Assembly (NCBI GenBank): GCA_963762615.1
Contig: CAVXLG010000013.1
Span: forward strand, 1,116,001-1,180,000
Source: PALSA-505 sp963762615
GTDB lineage: Bacteria > Actinomycetota > Actinomycetes > Streptosporangiales > Streptosporangiaceae
Direction: 5' to 3'
Length of the DNA: 64,000 nucleotides
The notes under the pieces are model-generated. The model saw nothing but the letters and a program-made list of their open reading frames with translations, was not told the origin of the DNA and made no database searches. Position 1 is the stretch's first letter. Each line of letters starts with the position of its first letter. Positions 43,938 to 53,423 of the stretch are shown piece by piece. Made by a program: the position numbers and the translations under genes.

Positions 43938-44504
43938 ATGACCGATGAATCAGCAAACCCCGGCGGGCAGGCGGCCGTCGACCGGGCCACCTTCCAGGCC
44001 GAGCTGGACCGGCTGCGGGCTTATGGACCTGACCGCGTACGGACGCCAGGAACCGTGGGAGGACTCGCCCCCCCGGCTGGCCGCAACGGTGCTCCTGCAC
44101 GCGGACCGACGTCGGCTCGCCCGGCTGGCCGCCAGTGTCAGCATGGCCGGGCGGACGCCCCGACCGCCCAGTGGACGCGACTGGAAGCCGGACACTCCGA
44201 CGACCTCGGCACCGGCCATGACGGCCGCTAGGACGACCGCCGCGGCCGCGCTGACGGCGACGCTTGGGCTGGCCGCCGCGTGCTGGGTGGTGTCGGTCTG
44301 GCAGATGACCGGGATGGACATGGGGTGGTGACCCGGCTCGGCTCGTTCGCGTTCTTCGCCGCGGTGTGGGTGGCGCCGTGATCGCCCCCCTTGTCACCGC
44401 CAGGAACTCCTGCCCCCAGGGCCGCTCTCGATGTGCCGCTTGCCCTCGGGATCGTCGCATTCGGGGTTCTGATCATCGTGGACCCTCGTCGGTTCGCGGG
44501 CTGA
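43938..44504 (+). pseudogene. DUF899 N-terminal scrap joined to a DUF2182 membrane-protein remnant
   Basis: ATG 43938 with AGAGGAACC opens VDRATFQAELDRLR, the start of one DUF899 group, which ends after 27 codons. In the next frame a DUF2182-like membrane protein follows: WEDSPPRLAATVLLHADRRR, then ALTATLGLAAACWVVSVWQM, TGMDMG and LGSFAFFAAVWVA. Its final helix ALDVPLALGIVAFGVLIIVD, ending PRRFAG, appears after a jump at about 44425-44504. The central membrane helices are missing. This is a two-gene wreck, not a functional protein. Confidence 0.55.
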
Positions 44505-44578
44505 CGCCACCGATATGTGGTCACATCGGCGGTGCCGTCCCATCGGAACTATGCGGGAAATACAAAGGAGACAGCACA

Positions 44579-45376
44579 ATGACCAGTCACCGGATCGGAA
44601 CGCGTCAGGAGTGGCTCGCGGCGAGCGCTGAGCTGCTGGAGCGCGAGAAGCATTTCACGCGGATGGGCGATGAGCTCGCCCGGCAGCGCCGGGAGCTGCC
44701 GTGGGTGCCGGTCGACAAGGAGTACCCGCTGCAGACCGAAGACGGGGCCAGGACGCTGGCGGAGCTGTTTGACGGCCGCTCGCAGCTGGTGGTCTACCAC
44801 TTCATGTTCGGCCCCGGCTATGTGGCCGGATGTCCGTCCTGCTCGTCAACCGCCGACAGCTTCAACGGCGTCCTGGCCCACCTCGAAGCCCGCGACGTGA
44901 CGATGATCTGCGTCTCGCGCGCGCCGCTCGGCAAGCTGCTCGCCTACCGCGAGCGGATGGGCTGGAGCTTCACCTGGGCATCCAGCCACGACAGCGACTT
45001 CAACGTCAACTTCGGCGTATCGGCCGGGGAGGCGATGGCGCACGACCCGGCCGCGCCGCGGCCCGAAGCGAACGAGCTCTCGCTTCTGAAACTGCTGCAA
45101 GACCAGCCGGCCGTCCGTGAGAACCTGCCGCTCGTCACGGCGCAGAACGCGACCGCGACCGGGACCGACCTCGAGGGCTATTTCTCCGAGGGACACGGCG
45201 TCAGCACGTTCGCGCGCGAGGGCGGCACCGTCTATTACTGCTACTCCAGCTACGCCCGCGGTACGGAGTTCCTGATGGGCTACTACGCGATCCTGGACCG
45301 CGCGCCCAAGGGCCGCGACGAAGGCGATCAGCCCATGAGCTGGCTGCGCCGCCACGACGAATACCACAACCAGTGA
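44579..45376 (+). CDS. DUF899 family protein (thioredoxin-like), copy 1
   Basis: 265 residues from ATG 44579 behind AAAGGAGAC. DUF899 has a thioredoxin-like fold; the marks are TRQEWLAASAELLEREKHFT, RELPWVPVDKEY, LFDGRSQLVVYHFMFGP, a GCPSCSSTADSF segment with a CxxC pair near 84-87, FTWASSHDSDFNVNFGV and the C-terminal WLRRHDEYHNQ. A role in redox chemistry is inferred from the CxxC. An SDR and a second DUF899 gene follow on the same strand. Confidence 0.9.
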   Translation: MTSHRIGTRQEWLAASAELLEREKHFTRMGDELARQRRELPWVPVDKEYPLQTEDGARTLAELFDGRSQLVVYHFMFGPGYVAGCPSCSSTADSFNGVLAHLEARDVTMICVSRAPLGKLLAYRERMGWSFTWASSHDSDFNVNFGVSAGEAMAHDPAAPRPEANELSLLKLLQDQPAVRENLPLVTAQNATATGTDLEGYFSEGHGVSTFAREGGTVYYCYSSYARGTEFLMGYYAILDRAPKGRDEGDQPMSWLRRHDEYHNQ

Positions 45377-45581
45377 CACATGCCGGAGGAGATCATGGCG
45401 AACTCGGCTGACGGCGGGCCAGCGACTATGCGAGGGCAAAGAGAGGACAGAGTGGTGAGCAAACGGTCTCGGGCCTTCATTGCCGGGCGGCGCCGACTCC
45501 CCGCTCCGTGCCATGACAAGCGCCAGGACGGCCACGACGGCGGCCGCACCAGCCAGCGTCAAGCCACGAAGGGAAGGAACC

Positions 45582-46346
45582 ATGACCGATAACAGGACCG
45601 GAACTCGCGAAGAGTCGCTGGCGGCCCGGCTGAACCTGGCCGGCCAGCGCGTCGTCGTGGTCGGAGGCACTAGCGGGATGGGCGCGGCGACGGTCCGAGC
45701 GGCACGAGACCTGGGCGCCGATGTCGTCTCTGCAGGCCGGCGTTCTCTGTCCGAGCGCAAGCCCGCCGACGGGGTGCGTGAGGTGGTCGTTGACACCACC
45801 GACGAACAGTCCGTGCGTGCCCTCTTCGAGTCGGCCGGCGAACTGGATCATCTGCTCGTCACCGCATCGCCCGGACAGTCCGGCAGTCTCCTCGACCAGG
45901 ACCTCGCGCAGGCGCGGAGCTTCATGGATGGCAAGTTCTTCGGAAGCTGGACGTGTGCCCGCTATGCCGCCCCTCGCTTCCGATCTCGCGGGTCCATCAC
46001 TTTCGTCACCGGCGGTTCTGTGGTCCGCCCTCGCGCCGGCGCGTCGATGATCACGGCGGCATTTGCTGCCGTCGAAGGGTTGACGCGTGCGCTCGCCGTC
46101 GAGCTCGGACCGCTCCGGGTGAACGCGATTCGGCCCTCCTATACAGACACCGAGTTTTGGAGCTTCCTCTCCGATCAGGAGCGGGAGGACTTTCGGCGGC
46201 GCGTCGCGGAGACAGCGCCGGTCCGGCGCGCGGGCGCGCCGGAGGATGTAGCGCAGGGCGCGATCTTCCTCATGACCAATCCACAGGTGACCGGGACGAT
46301 CCTCGAGATCACCGGGGGAGACACCCTCGTCAACAATGTGGACTGA
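45582..46346 (+). CDS. SDR-like protein with DUF899-like N-terminal tip and altered active site
   Basis: 254 residues from ATG 45582 behind GAAGGGAAGG. The first 14 residues (NRTGTREESLAARL) match the N-terminus of the neighbouring DUF899 proteins. A Rossmann domain follows with VVVVGGTSGMGAATVRA, then SITFVTGGSVVRPRAGASMI, LAVELGPLRVNAIRPSYTDT and the end GTILEITGGDTLVNNVD. The catalytic Tyr-x-x-x-Lys is not seen where expected (ASMITAAFAAVEG), so normal dehydrogenase chemistry is doubtful. It lies between two DUF899 genes. Confidence 0.8.
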   Translation: MTDNRTGTREESLAARLNLAGQRVVVVGGTSGMGAATVRAARDLGADVVSAGRRSLSERKPADGVREVVVDTTDEQSVRALFESAGELDHLLVTASPGQSGSLLDQDLAQARSFMDGKFFGSWTCARYAAPRFRSRGSITFVTGGSVVRPRAGASMITAAFAAVEGLTRALAVELGPLRVNAIRPSYTDTEFWSFLSDQEREDFRRRVAETAPVRRAGAPEDVAQGAIFLMTNPQVTGTILEITGGDTLVNNVD

Positions 46347-46545
46347 TGGTCTTCGAGTGGTCGATGTCCAGCACTGGTGGTAACACTCCACGACTCCGGG
46401 CGCGACTCGAAACGAGCCGCTGCGCGCGAGTAGTTCTGCTGGTCACCGACGCGCGACTTTAACGCGTCCGCGACCGTCTCCGCGCGCGGAGTTAGAGACT
46501 GGTATAAGCCTTTGACAATCACAAGTAATCACAGGAGGAGGCCCG

Positions 46546-47337
46546 ATGGCACACCACACGACCGGCACTCGCGAGGAATGGCTCGCAGCGCGCCTGGATC
46601 TACTCCAAGCCGAAAAGGAATTGACGCGCCGCAGCGACGAGCTGGCGCAACGGCGGCGTGACCTGCCGTGGGTACCGGTTGAGAAGGACTACCGGTTCAC
46701 GGCCGAAGACGGCGAGGTACCGCTGCGCGACCTGTTCGGCGGGCATTCACAGCTGCTCGTCTATCACTTCATGTTCGATCCGGACTGGGACGAAGGCTGT
46801 CCGAGCTGCTCGGCGGTCACCGACGGCTTCGCCGGCAGCATCCCGCATTTCGAGCACCACGATGTCGCGTTCGTCGTGGTGTCGCGCGCGCCGCTCGACA
46901 AGCTCGTCGCGTACAAACGGCGCATGGGATGGGACGTCCGCTGGGTCTCGTCGCTGGGCAGCAGCTTCAACTACGACTTCCACGTCACGATCGATCCCGC
47001 CGTGGCACCGGTTGAGTACAACTACAAGGACCAGGCGCAGCTCGAGGCGGACAACGTCGCCTGGCGCGGCTGGTCGGGCGAGCAACCCGGCATGAGCGCG
47101 TTCGCGCGGGACGGCGACGACGTGTTCCACGCCTACTCCGCGTATGCCCGCGGCTTCGACGGGCTGTGGACGATGTGGCAGTGGCTGGACCGTGCGCCGC
47201 TGGGCCGCAACGAAGGCGACGGGTCATGGTTTCATCGGCACGACGAGTACGCCGCCGTTCCCGGGGCCCGGCCACCGGCACCCCGGCCTGCCCAGGCGAC
47301 GGGCCTAAACGCTCAGCTCAACAGGAGACAGCCATGA
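46546..47337 (+). CDS. DUF899 family protein (thioredoxin-like), copy 2
   Basis: 263 residues, ribosome binding site AGGAGGAGG. It follows the same plan as copy 1: TREEWLAARLDLLQAEKELT, RDLPWVPVEKDY, LLVYHFMFDPDWDEG, CPSCSAVTDGF with a CxxC, WVSSLGSSFNYDFHV and FHRHDEYA. It lacks the roughly 30-residue insert that copy 1 has before the FAREG segment and has a Pro/Ala-rich tail. Its stop overlaps the ATG of the PNPOx-like gene by four bases, so the two are translationally coupled. Related DUF899 proteins are annotated as thioredoxin-like or dithiol-disulfide isomerases; activity is unproven. Confidence 0.9.
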   Translation: MAHHTTGTREEWLAARLDLLQAEKELTRRSDELAQRRRDLPWVPVEKDYRFTAEDGEVPLRDLFGGHSQLLVYHFMFDPDWDEGCPSCSAVTDGFAGSIPHFEHHDVAFVVVSRAPLDKLVAYKRRMGWDVRWVSSLGSSFNYDFHVTIDPAVAPVEYNYKDQAQLEADNVAWRGWSGEQPGMSAFARDGDDVFHAYSAYARGFDGLWTMWQWLDRAPLGRNEGDGSWFHRHDEYAAVPGARPPAPRPAQATGLNAQLNRRQP

Positions 47338-48125
47338 CCGGACAACCCCCGGACCTGTCCAGCACGGCTGACACGATGCCCGGCAGGCGCGATGCCCTGA
47401 CAGCCAGCCCGTCCCCGGCCGCGGCCAATAGCCCCGCCGACGGGAGGCTGCCGCTGTCGGCGACCGAGCGGACCCGGCACCGCCGGTTCCGGGCGCTTGG
47501 GAGAACCGACCGGGAGTGGCTGTATGCGGTGCTGGATGCCGGGCTGGTCGCCCACCTCGCAGTGATCACCGGCGGGTGGCCGATGGTGGTCCCCACCTGC
47601 TACGGGTTCACCACAGACACCTTGTACCTGCACGGCTCGGTCGCCAGTCAGAGCCTGAACACCGCCGGCACGCCAGTGTGCGTCACCATCACTCTCACCG
47701 ACGGGCTGGTGCTGGCCCGGTCGGTGTTCGAGCACACCATCAACTACCGCAGCGCCATGATCTACGGGCAGCCCCGGCTGGTCACCGACCCCGCTGAACG
47801 GCTCGCCGGGCTGCGAACCATCACCGAGCACGTGGCGCCCGGCCAGTGGGACTACGCCCGCCAGCCCAGCCGCAAGGAACTCGCGGCGGTCCGCCTGCTG
47901 GCGCTTTCGCTGGACGAGGCCTCGGTGAAGATCCGCACCGGGCCGCCCGACGACGGCCACGGCCCGGATGCTGCGCTGGGCCTATGGGCGGGCGAACTGC
48001 CGCTGGCCACCACCTGGCAGCAACCCATCCCCGATCCAGCCCTTGCGCCCGGCATCCCCGTCCCTGACCACATCCGCTCCCGCGCCGGCGCCCAGGGCCA
48101 CGGCAAAGTCGCTCGCAGTTCATGA
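47334..48125 (+). CDS. Pyridoxamine 5'-phosphate oxidase-like flavoprotein
   Basis: 263 residues from ATG 47334 (ATGA overlap). After a flexible N-terminus of about 55 residues comes an FMN-binding split barrel with HLAVITGGWPMVVPTCYGFT, YLHGSVASQSLNTAGTPVCV, SVFEHTINYRSAMIYGQPRL and a DEASVKIRTGPP end. This group includes NimA-like and F420/FMN-dependent reductases rather than true PdxH. The coupling to a DUF899 thioredoxin-like protein suggests a joint redox task; this is inference. Confidence 0.87.
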   Translation: MTGQPPDLSSTADTMPGRRDALTASPSPAAANSPADGRLPLSATERTRHRRFRALGRTDREWLYAVLDAGLVAHLAVITGGWPMVVPTCYGFTTDTLYLHGSVASQSLNTAGTPVCVTITLTDGLVLARSVFEHTINYRSAMIYGQPRLVTDPAERLAGLRTITEHVAPGQWDYARQPSRKELAAVRLLALSLDEASVKIRTGPPDDGHGPDAALGLWAGELPLATTWQQPIPDPALAPGIPVPDHIRSRAGAQGHGKVARSS

Positions 48126-48407
48126 TCGTCCGGAGAGGCCGGCCATGCCACCGGGACTGGTAGTGCAAGGCGGCGATGCTGGAGGCCAGCTCACCTGGCC
48201 GGAGTGGCTGCTCTGTCCGCGGTGACGCCCCCGACGTGGCCGTCAGCATGAATGTCCAGATCGGCGATATCGCCCCGCCGCCGCCGTGACCGCGCCGGCC
48301 GCTCACGGGCCGAGCTCAGCTGCCCCCGGGAGGTGGCACAACTCGCGGCGGCTGCGCTGCAGCGCAGCTGCTGCCGTCCGCGCTGCCGATGAGTCGAGGG
48401 GGCGGAG

Positions 48408-48977
48408 ATGGCGGTCGGGACCACGACGGCGTGGCGGTATGTGAACGGGACCGTCGCCCCGCTGGCGGCGCTGGCGCCCAAGCTCCGCACGGCCGTCCGG
48501 GACGCGAAGAAGAAAGGGCACGCCTACGTTGTCGTGGACGGCACTCTCATCCCCATCGACCGGGTCGCCGCGGACCGGCCTTTCTACTCCGGTATGCACA
48601 AGAAGCATGGCATGAACCTGCAGGTCATCGCCAGTCCAGCCGGGGACGTCCTGTGGGTGTCCGGGCCGCTGCCCGGCTCGGTGCACGACAAGAAGGCCGA
48701 GTGGATCTGGGGCGTCCTGGCCGAGTTGGAGGCCGCCGATCTGATCGTCCTGGCCGACAAGGGCTACCAGGGCGCGACGCACGCGAAAGTCCCATACAGG
48801 GGGAAGAACAAGCCGGAATCCCAGAAAGAGGCAAACCGCGCCCACGCGAAACTGCGCTCACCCGGCGAGCGCGCGAACGCCCAGCTCAAAACCTGGCGCA
48901 TCCTCCGCAAGCTCCGCTGCTGCCCCTGGCGTGCCGGCCAGCTCGCCAAGGCCATCCACGTTTTGCAGATCTGCTAG
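48408..48977 (+). mobile_element. IS5-family transposase, truncated at the N-terminus
   Basis: 189 residues. The DDE core is recognisable: TTTAWRYVNGTVAPLAALAP, DGTLIPIDRVAADRPFYSGM with the first Asp, HKKHGMNLQVIASP, PGSVHDKKA, LADKGYQG with the second Asp and ANRAHAKLRSPGERANAQLK with the Glu, and TWRILRKLRCCP. Complete proteins of this IS5 group have about 70-80 more N-terminal residues; upstream sequence does not supply them in any frame. No matching terminal inverted repeats were found, so the element is a fragment. Confidence 0.8.
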
Positions 48978-49600
48978 GCAAACGCAGGATGAAAATGGCT
49001 CAATGTCGGCGAATGGCGAACCGTTCGCCATCGACGTCGAGGGCGAACAACACCGGCCCGGGCCTTCCCTCTGTTCCGCGGTACACAGCTGGAATGGCGC
49101 GGGGACCGTCGCCGTCACCGCTGGGGCTCCTGTCCACGAGAGCCAGCATTCACGGCCGCCGACGTTGATGTCCATCGCACACGCGCTCGGCTGACGCACT
49201 CATAATGCCGCGTCGAGCGCGCGCTAACTCAGGCGGGACGCAGCCGATGCGCCTAGCCGGGCACGATTGCGTCCCCAGACCGTCCCGCCGTATGGCGTTG
49301 GCGGTCGGGGTCGGCAGATGACGTCACGCTGAGTGAGGGAGAAGGTCAGGGAGAACGCGCGCCTACCCGCCGTTAGGTATGTCAACAAGAGCAACCGGGG
49401 GTGGTTAAGGACGAGGTGCCAAACGGGATCATCTGTGCGGGTTCGCCGGCCAGGGCGCCCTTGGTGGAACAGCCTCGGCGGGCGGCGAAGGACACGCCAG
49501 GACATGCGGAGTTAGGATCGATCACGGGCTGGGGGCGCCGGTTGGTGTGCCTGGTGCGCCTCGCTGGGGTGATGATCCTCCAGGGGAAGTGGGGCTGGCG
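48978..49600. other. About 620 bp without a recognised gene
   Basis: Between the IS5 fragment and the LuxR-type gene. Open frames on both strands (48858-49199 minus; 49382-49954 minus) lack starts and known products. Bases 49333-49400 are somewhat richer in A/T and may hold the regulator promoter. Nothing else was recognised. Confidence 0.4.
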
Positions 49601-52180
49601 GTGGAACTGCTGGAGCGGGCGTCGTTTCTGGATGCGCTGGCTGAGTATGCGGCCGAGGCGCGCGAGGGCGATGGCCGCTTGGTCCTGGTGGCGGGAGAGT
49701 CCGGGATCGGCAAGACCGCACTGCTGGAGGCGTTCCAGGAGCGCAGCAGGGGAGTTCGGTGGCTGTGGGGGGCTTGCGATAGCCTGCTGACTCCCCGCCC
49801 ACTCGGACCTTTGTTCGATATCGGGCCGCAGGCTGGTGGTGAGCTGGCCGAGTTGTGCCGTGTGGGGGCTCCAAGGGACCGGCTGTTCGCCGCGTTCCTG
49901 GGCGAGCTTTCCGGACCGGCCGCGTTCACCGTGATAGCGATGGAGGATCTGCACTGGGCCGACGAGGCGACGATCGACCTGCTGAGCTTCCTGGGGCGGC
50001 GGCTCGGGCGGATGCCGGCAATGTTGCTGGCCACCTACCGGGACGACGAGCTAGGCGAGGATCATCCGCTCCGCATGGTGCTGGGTGATCTGGCCACCCA
50101 GCGTGCCACCCGGCGGATGCGGCTTCCGCCGCTGTCCGTCCACGGTGTCCGGATCCTGGCCGAGGGGCGAGGCGTCGACGCCGCTGAGCTGCACGAGATC
50201 ACCGGCGGCAACCCGTTTTATGTGACGGAGATATTGGAGGCCGGCTGGCCCTCAGTTCCGCCGACGGTCCGCGACGCGGTGGCGGCCCGGCTGGCACGTT
50301 CCGCGCCGACCGTGCGTCGCACGGTGGAGGCGGCCGCGGTGATCGGCTCGCGGGTTGACCGGTCCCTGCTGTCGTCGCTCGTGGCCGGCGAGGAATCCGT
50401 GGATGGCGAAATCACGACCGCCAACATCCTCCTTGATGAAGGACATCATCTGCGGTTCCGGCATGAGCTCGCCCGGATGGCTGTGGAGGCGGCGATGCCG
50501 CCGCGCCGAAAGACGGACCTGCACGCCCGGCTGCTTGCCACGCTGGAAGCGCGCGACGGCGCCGATCCCGCGCTGCTGGCCCACCATGCAGAAGGGGCCG
50601 GGAATGCCAGAGCCGTGCTCCGGCACGCTCCCGAGGCGGCCCGGCAGTCGGCGGCGCTCGGCGCGCATCGCGAGGCCGCGGCCCAGTTCCAGCGAGCCCT
50701 GCGCTTCGCCGATGACACCGACAAGGCAGCCCTCGCCTCATTGCACGACGGCCTGGCGGGCGAGTACTCGCTGCTCGACCGGTGGGAGGAGGCCGAGCAT
50801 GAGCTGCGCACCGCGCTGGCGCTGCGGCGTGAGCTCGGCGATGACGTGCGGGCTGGTGAGGACCTGCGGCTGCTGTCCACCACGCTGTGGCGGCTATGCC
50901 GTGGGAGCGAGTCCGAGCAGGCCGCCGAGGAGGCCGTCCGGATCCTTGAACCCCTGCGGCCGGGCCGGGAGCTGGCGTGGGCATACGCGAACCTGGCCAC
51001 GAACCAGATGATGCAGGGGCGGTTGAAAGAGGCCATCGACGCCGGGGAGAAGGGCCGGGACCTTGGCGAGCGTCTGGGCCTGGGCGGCATCGTGAGCCAC
51101 GCGCTCAATACGATCGGCGTGGCGCAGTGCAGCCTTGGCCAGGACGGGATGAGCTCGATCGAGCGGGCGCTACGAATCGCGCTAGACACGGATTTGCCGG
51201 CGGCGGCCGGGCGCTGCTACTGCAACCTGCAAAGCGTCGGCTCGAACTTGGGCAGGTTCGCTGAAGCCGAGCGCTACTACACCGAAGGCATTGCCTACTG
51301 CGAGCAGCGCGAGCTCGGCGTGTACACCGCGTGCCTCATGGGCGGCCGGGCATATGTCCTGTTGCTGCGTGGCCGGTGGGACGAGGCAGTGAACATCTGC
51401 ACTCAGATGCTTGACCAGCCCATCTCGCCGGTGAACCGGCTGAACCCGCTTCAGGTCCTTGGCAGCATCCGAGGCCGCCGCGGTGAGGCCGGGGAATGGG
51501 AGCTGCTAGACGAGGCGCTGACGCGAGCCGAGGGGACCGGCGAGCCACACTGGATCACGGCGGTGCGGGCGGCGCGCACAGAGCTCAGGTGGCTGCAAGG
51601 AGACCCGGAAGGCGCGGCGGCCGAGATCGGCCTCGCTTATGATCAGGCGCACAACCTTGATCCCTGGGAACTCGGATCGCTGGTTATCTGGCTGGCCAGG
51701 TTGCAGCGGCCGGCCGTCCTGCCGCCGGGGCTGCCCGAGCCGTACGCCCAGGAGATGGCCGGAGACTGGCGTGGCGCCGCGGCCGCCTGGACAAAGCTGG
51801 GCCGGCCTTACGACGCGGCCCTGGCCTGGCTGGGTTCCTGCGACGAGGCCGGGCTCCGGCAGGCCCTTGCCACATTCAACGAACTAGGCGCGCGGACAGC
51901 CGCGGCTGCCGCCCGGCGGCGGATGAAAGACCTCGGCATCAGCGCGATCCCCCGCGGCCCCCGCCCGGCCACCCGGGCCGCCCCCAGCGGCCTGACGGCC
52001 CGCGAGCAGGAGGTCCTGGCGCTGCTGTCGCAGGGCCTGCCCGACAGGGAGATCTCCCGGCGGCTGTTCATCTCCGAACGGACCGTGCACCACCACGTCT
52101 CCGCGGTGCTGTCCAAGATCGGCGTCTCATCGCGCACCGCGGCGGCCCGCGAGGCCGCCCGTCTGGGCATCGAGCCCTGA
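49601..52180 (+). CDS. Large LuxR-family (LAL-type) transcriptional regulator with AAA ATPase domain
   Basis: 859 residues from GTG 49601; a GTG at 49547 would add 18 residues, but the family normally begins with ELLERxxxL as here. Domains in order: AAA/STAND ATPase with Walker A VAGESGIGKTALL near 30-42 and Walker B VIAMEDLHWADE; a helical region of tetratricopeptide-like repeats (about 330-760); and a C-terminal LuxR helix-turn-helix with LTAREQEVLALLSQGLPDRE, ISRRLFISERTVHHHVSAVL and KIGVSSRTAA. LAL regulators activate antibiotic or catabolic genes on binding ATP and a ligand. The genes downstream on the same strand are candidate targets. Confidence 0.92.
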   Translation: MELLERASFLDALAEYAAEAREGDGRLVLVAGESGIGKTALLEAFQERSRGVRWLWGACDSLLTPRPLGPLFDIGPQAGGELAELCRVGAPRDRLFAAFLGELSGPAAFTVIAMEDLHWADEATIDLLSFLGRRLGRMPAMLLATYRDDELGEDHPLRMVLGDLATQRATRRMRLPPLSVHGVRILAEGRGVDAAELHEITGGNPFYVTEILEAGWPSVPPTVRDAVAARLARSAPTVRRTVEAAAVIGSRVDRSLLSSLVAGEESVDGEITTANILLDEGHHLRFRHELARMAVEAAMPPRRKTDLHARLLATLEARDGADPALLAHHAEGAGNARAVLRHAPEAARQSAALGAHREAAAQFQRALRFADDTDKAALASLHDGLAGEYSLLDRWEEAEHELRTALALRRELGDDVRAGEDLRLLSTTLWRLCRGSESEQAAEEAVRILEPLRPGRELAWAYANLATNQMMQGRLKEAIDAGEKGRDLGERLGLGGIVSHALNTIGVAQCSLGQDGMSSIERALRIALDTDLPAAAGRCYCNLQSVGSNLGRFAEAERYYTEGIAYCEQRELGVYTACLMGGRAYVLLLRGRWDEAVNICTQMLDQPISPVNRLNPLQVLGSIRGRRGEAGEWELLDEALTRAEGTGEPHWITAVRAARTELRWLQGDPEGAAAEIGLAYDQAHNLDPWELGSLVIWLARLQRPAVLPPGLPEPYAQEMAGDWRGAAAAWTKLGRPYDAALAWLGSCDEAGLRQALATFNELGARTAAAAARRRMKDLGISAIPRGPRPATRAAPSGLTAREQEVLALLSQGLPDREISRRLFISERTVHHHVSAVLSKIGVSSRTAAAREAARLGIEP

Positions 52181-52389
52181 CCATGGCGATGCGGCGACCG
52201 TGGCTGTGCGGTGATCCCGGCTGGGCTCAGCGCCCCGGCCGCGGCGCTGTGCCGGGCGTAACCTAGGCAATTCCCGGCGCAATCTGGGTACCCGCTGGCG
52301 CTAAGCCGGGCATTTTCGCCGATGAATCCGCTGAGGCGACCTGCCTACGGTCGTTGTGCACCTGGAAGCGACTGGAAGGGAGGCGGCCG

Positions 52390-52641
52390 ATGCCGCTTTT
52401 CATGGATGTGCACGAAATCGACGGCGGCGTGGCAATGGACGACGTCGCCAAGGCACATCTCGCGGACCTGCAAACGCAGGCCGCTCACGACGTGCGGTAC
52501 CTGAGGTACTGGGTCGACGAAGCCCACGGGCGGGTGTTCTGCCTGGTCGAGGCGCCGTCGGCGGAGGCGGCGAGCGCCGTTCATGCCGAAGCCCACGGTT
52601 TGGTCGCCGACCACATCTACCGGGTCCAAGAAGGGTCCTAG
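52390..52641 (+). CDS. SCO4226-like nickel-binding protein (DUF4242)
   Basis: 83 residues from ATG 52390, ribosome binding site GGGAGG. It reads PLFMDVHEIDGGVAMDDVAK, AHLADLQTQAAHDVRYLRYW, VDEAHGRVFCLVEAPSAEAA and AHGLVADHIYRVQEGS. This is the SCO4226 family, a small ferredoxin-like fold described as nickel-binding in Streptomyces coelicolor, with His and Cys residues available. The last 60 bases and stop region recur almost unchanged at 55438-55490. It lies 15 bp before the secreted-protein gene. Confidence 0.87.
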   Translation: MPLFMDVHEIDGGVAMDDVAKAHLADLQTQAAHDVRYLRYWVDEAHGRVFCLVEAPSAEAASAVHAEAHGLVADHIYRVQEGS

Positions 52642-52656
52642 AGGGGAAGGATTTCA

Positions 52657-53292
52657 ATGCGAACCAAACGCGCGATGATACTTGCCGGCCTCACCGCCGC
52701 GGTGCTTTCGGCCGGCCTGTGGGTGCTGATCCCGGCCTGGAGCAGCCAGGCACCAGCGGCGCAGAAAATGGCCGGAATGGCCGGAATGAGCAGCGGCAAC
52801 GGAAACGTGGTGCTCACCAAGGACATCGCGGAGGCCCGGGAGGCGACCGCGAAGTACGCCACCAACCTGGTCAAGGCCAAGGCCGACGGCTACCGGATCA
52901 TCACGAAGATGATGCCCAATATGGGCTATCACTTCCTCAACCCGAGCATCAGCGGATTCAACGTCCGCAAGCCACCGATCCTCGTCTACGAACACACCGG
53001 AAACGGCTGGCAGCTTGGCGCGCTGGAATGGGTCTTCACCTCGATGCCGAAGACACCACCGCTGCCGAACGCGACGCTCGGCTTCTTCCCCGCGGGATGT
53101 CACTACAACGACGGCACCTTCGTCCCCGAGCCGGCCCAGAACGACTGCCCGAAGACCGCGCCGGGCACCGGGGCCAAGTTCTTCTTCTGGCACCCCGACC
53201 TGTTCACTATGCACGTGTGGGTCTGGTACCCGAACCCCGCGGGCCTGTACTCCAGCACGAACCCCCTGGTCACCCCGTTCAACGGCGGCTGA
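52657..53292 (+). CDS. Secreted protein of unknown function with Met/His-rich segments
   Basis: 211 residues from ATG 52657. An N-terminal hydrophobic helix (AMILAGLTAAVLSAGLWVLI) serves as signal or anchor. A Met-rich stretch (KMAGMAGMSSG) follows, then helix AREATAKYATNLVKAKADGY, TKMMPNMGYHFLNPSISGFN, GALEWVFTSMP, FFPAGCHYNDGTFVPEPAQN and the conserved end FFFWHPDLFTMHVWVWYPNP. Met- and His-rich secreted proteins often bind copper or other metals, which would fit the neighbouring nickel-binding-like gene; this is inference. A 13-bp hairpin follows. Confidence 0.8.
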   Translation: MRTKRAMILAGLTAAVLSAGLWVLIPAWSSQAPAAQKMAGMAGMSSGNGNVVLTKDIAEAREATAKYATNLVKAKADGYRIITKMMPNMGYHFLNPSISGFNVRKPPILVYEHTGNGWQLGALEWVFTSMPKTPPLPNATLGFFPAGCHYNDGTFVPEPAQNDCPKTAPGTGAKFFFWHPDLFTMHVWVWYPNPAGLYSSTNPLVTPFNGG

Positions 53293-53326
53293 TCAGCGGC
53301 AGCTGACCCACCTAGTTGCGAACGAA

Positions 53327-53355
53327 AGGGGCGGGCCGCGGCGCGGCCCGCCCCT
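53327..53355. terminator. 13-bp hairpin after the Met/His-rich secreted-protein gene
   Basis: AGGGGCGGGCCGC (53327-53339) pairs perfectly with GCGGCCCGCCCCT (53343-53355) around GGC. It separates the nickel-binding/secreted pair from the peroxidase gene. Confidence 0.75.
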
Positions 53356-53423
53356 GGTCATGACTCCCGCCTGCTTGGCGGCCGGAGGAGTCTACTGAAA
53401 TCACAGGTGAGTGAAGGGGAGCG

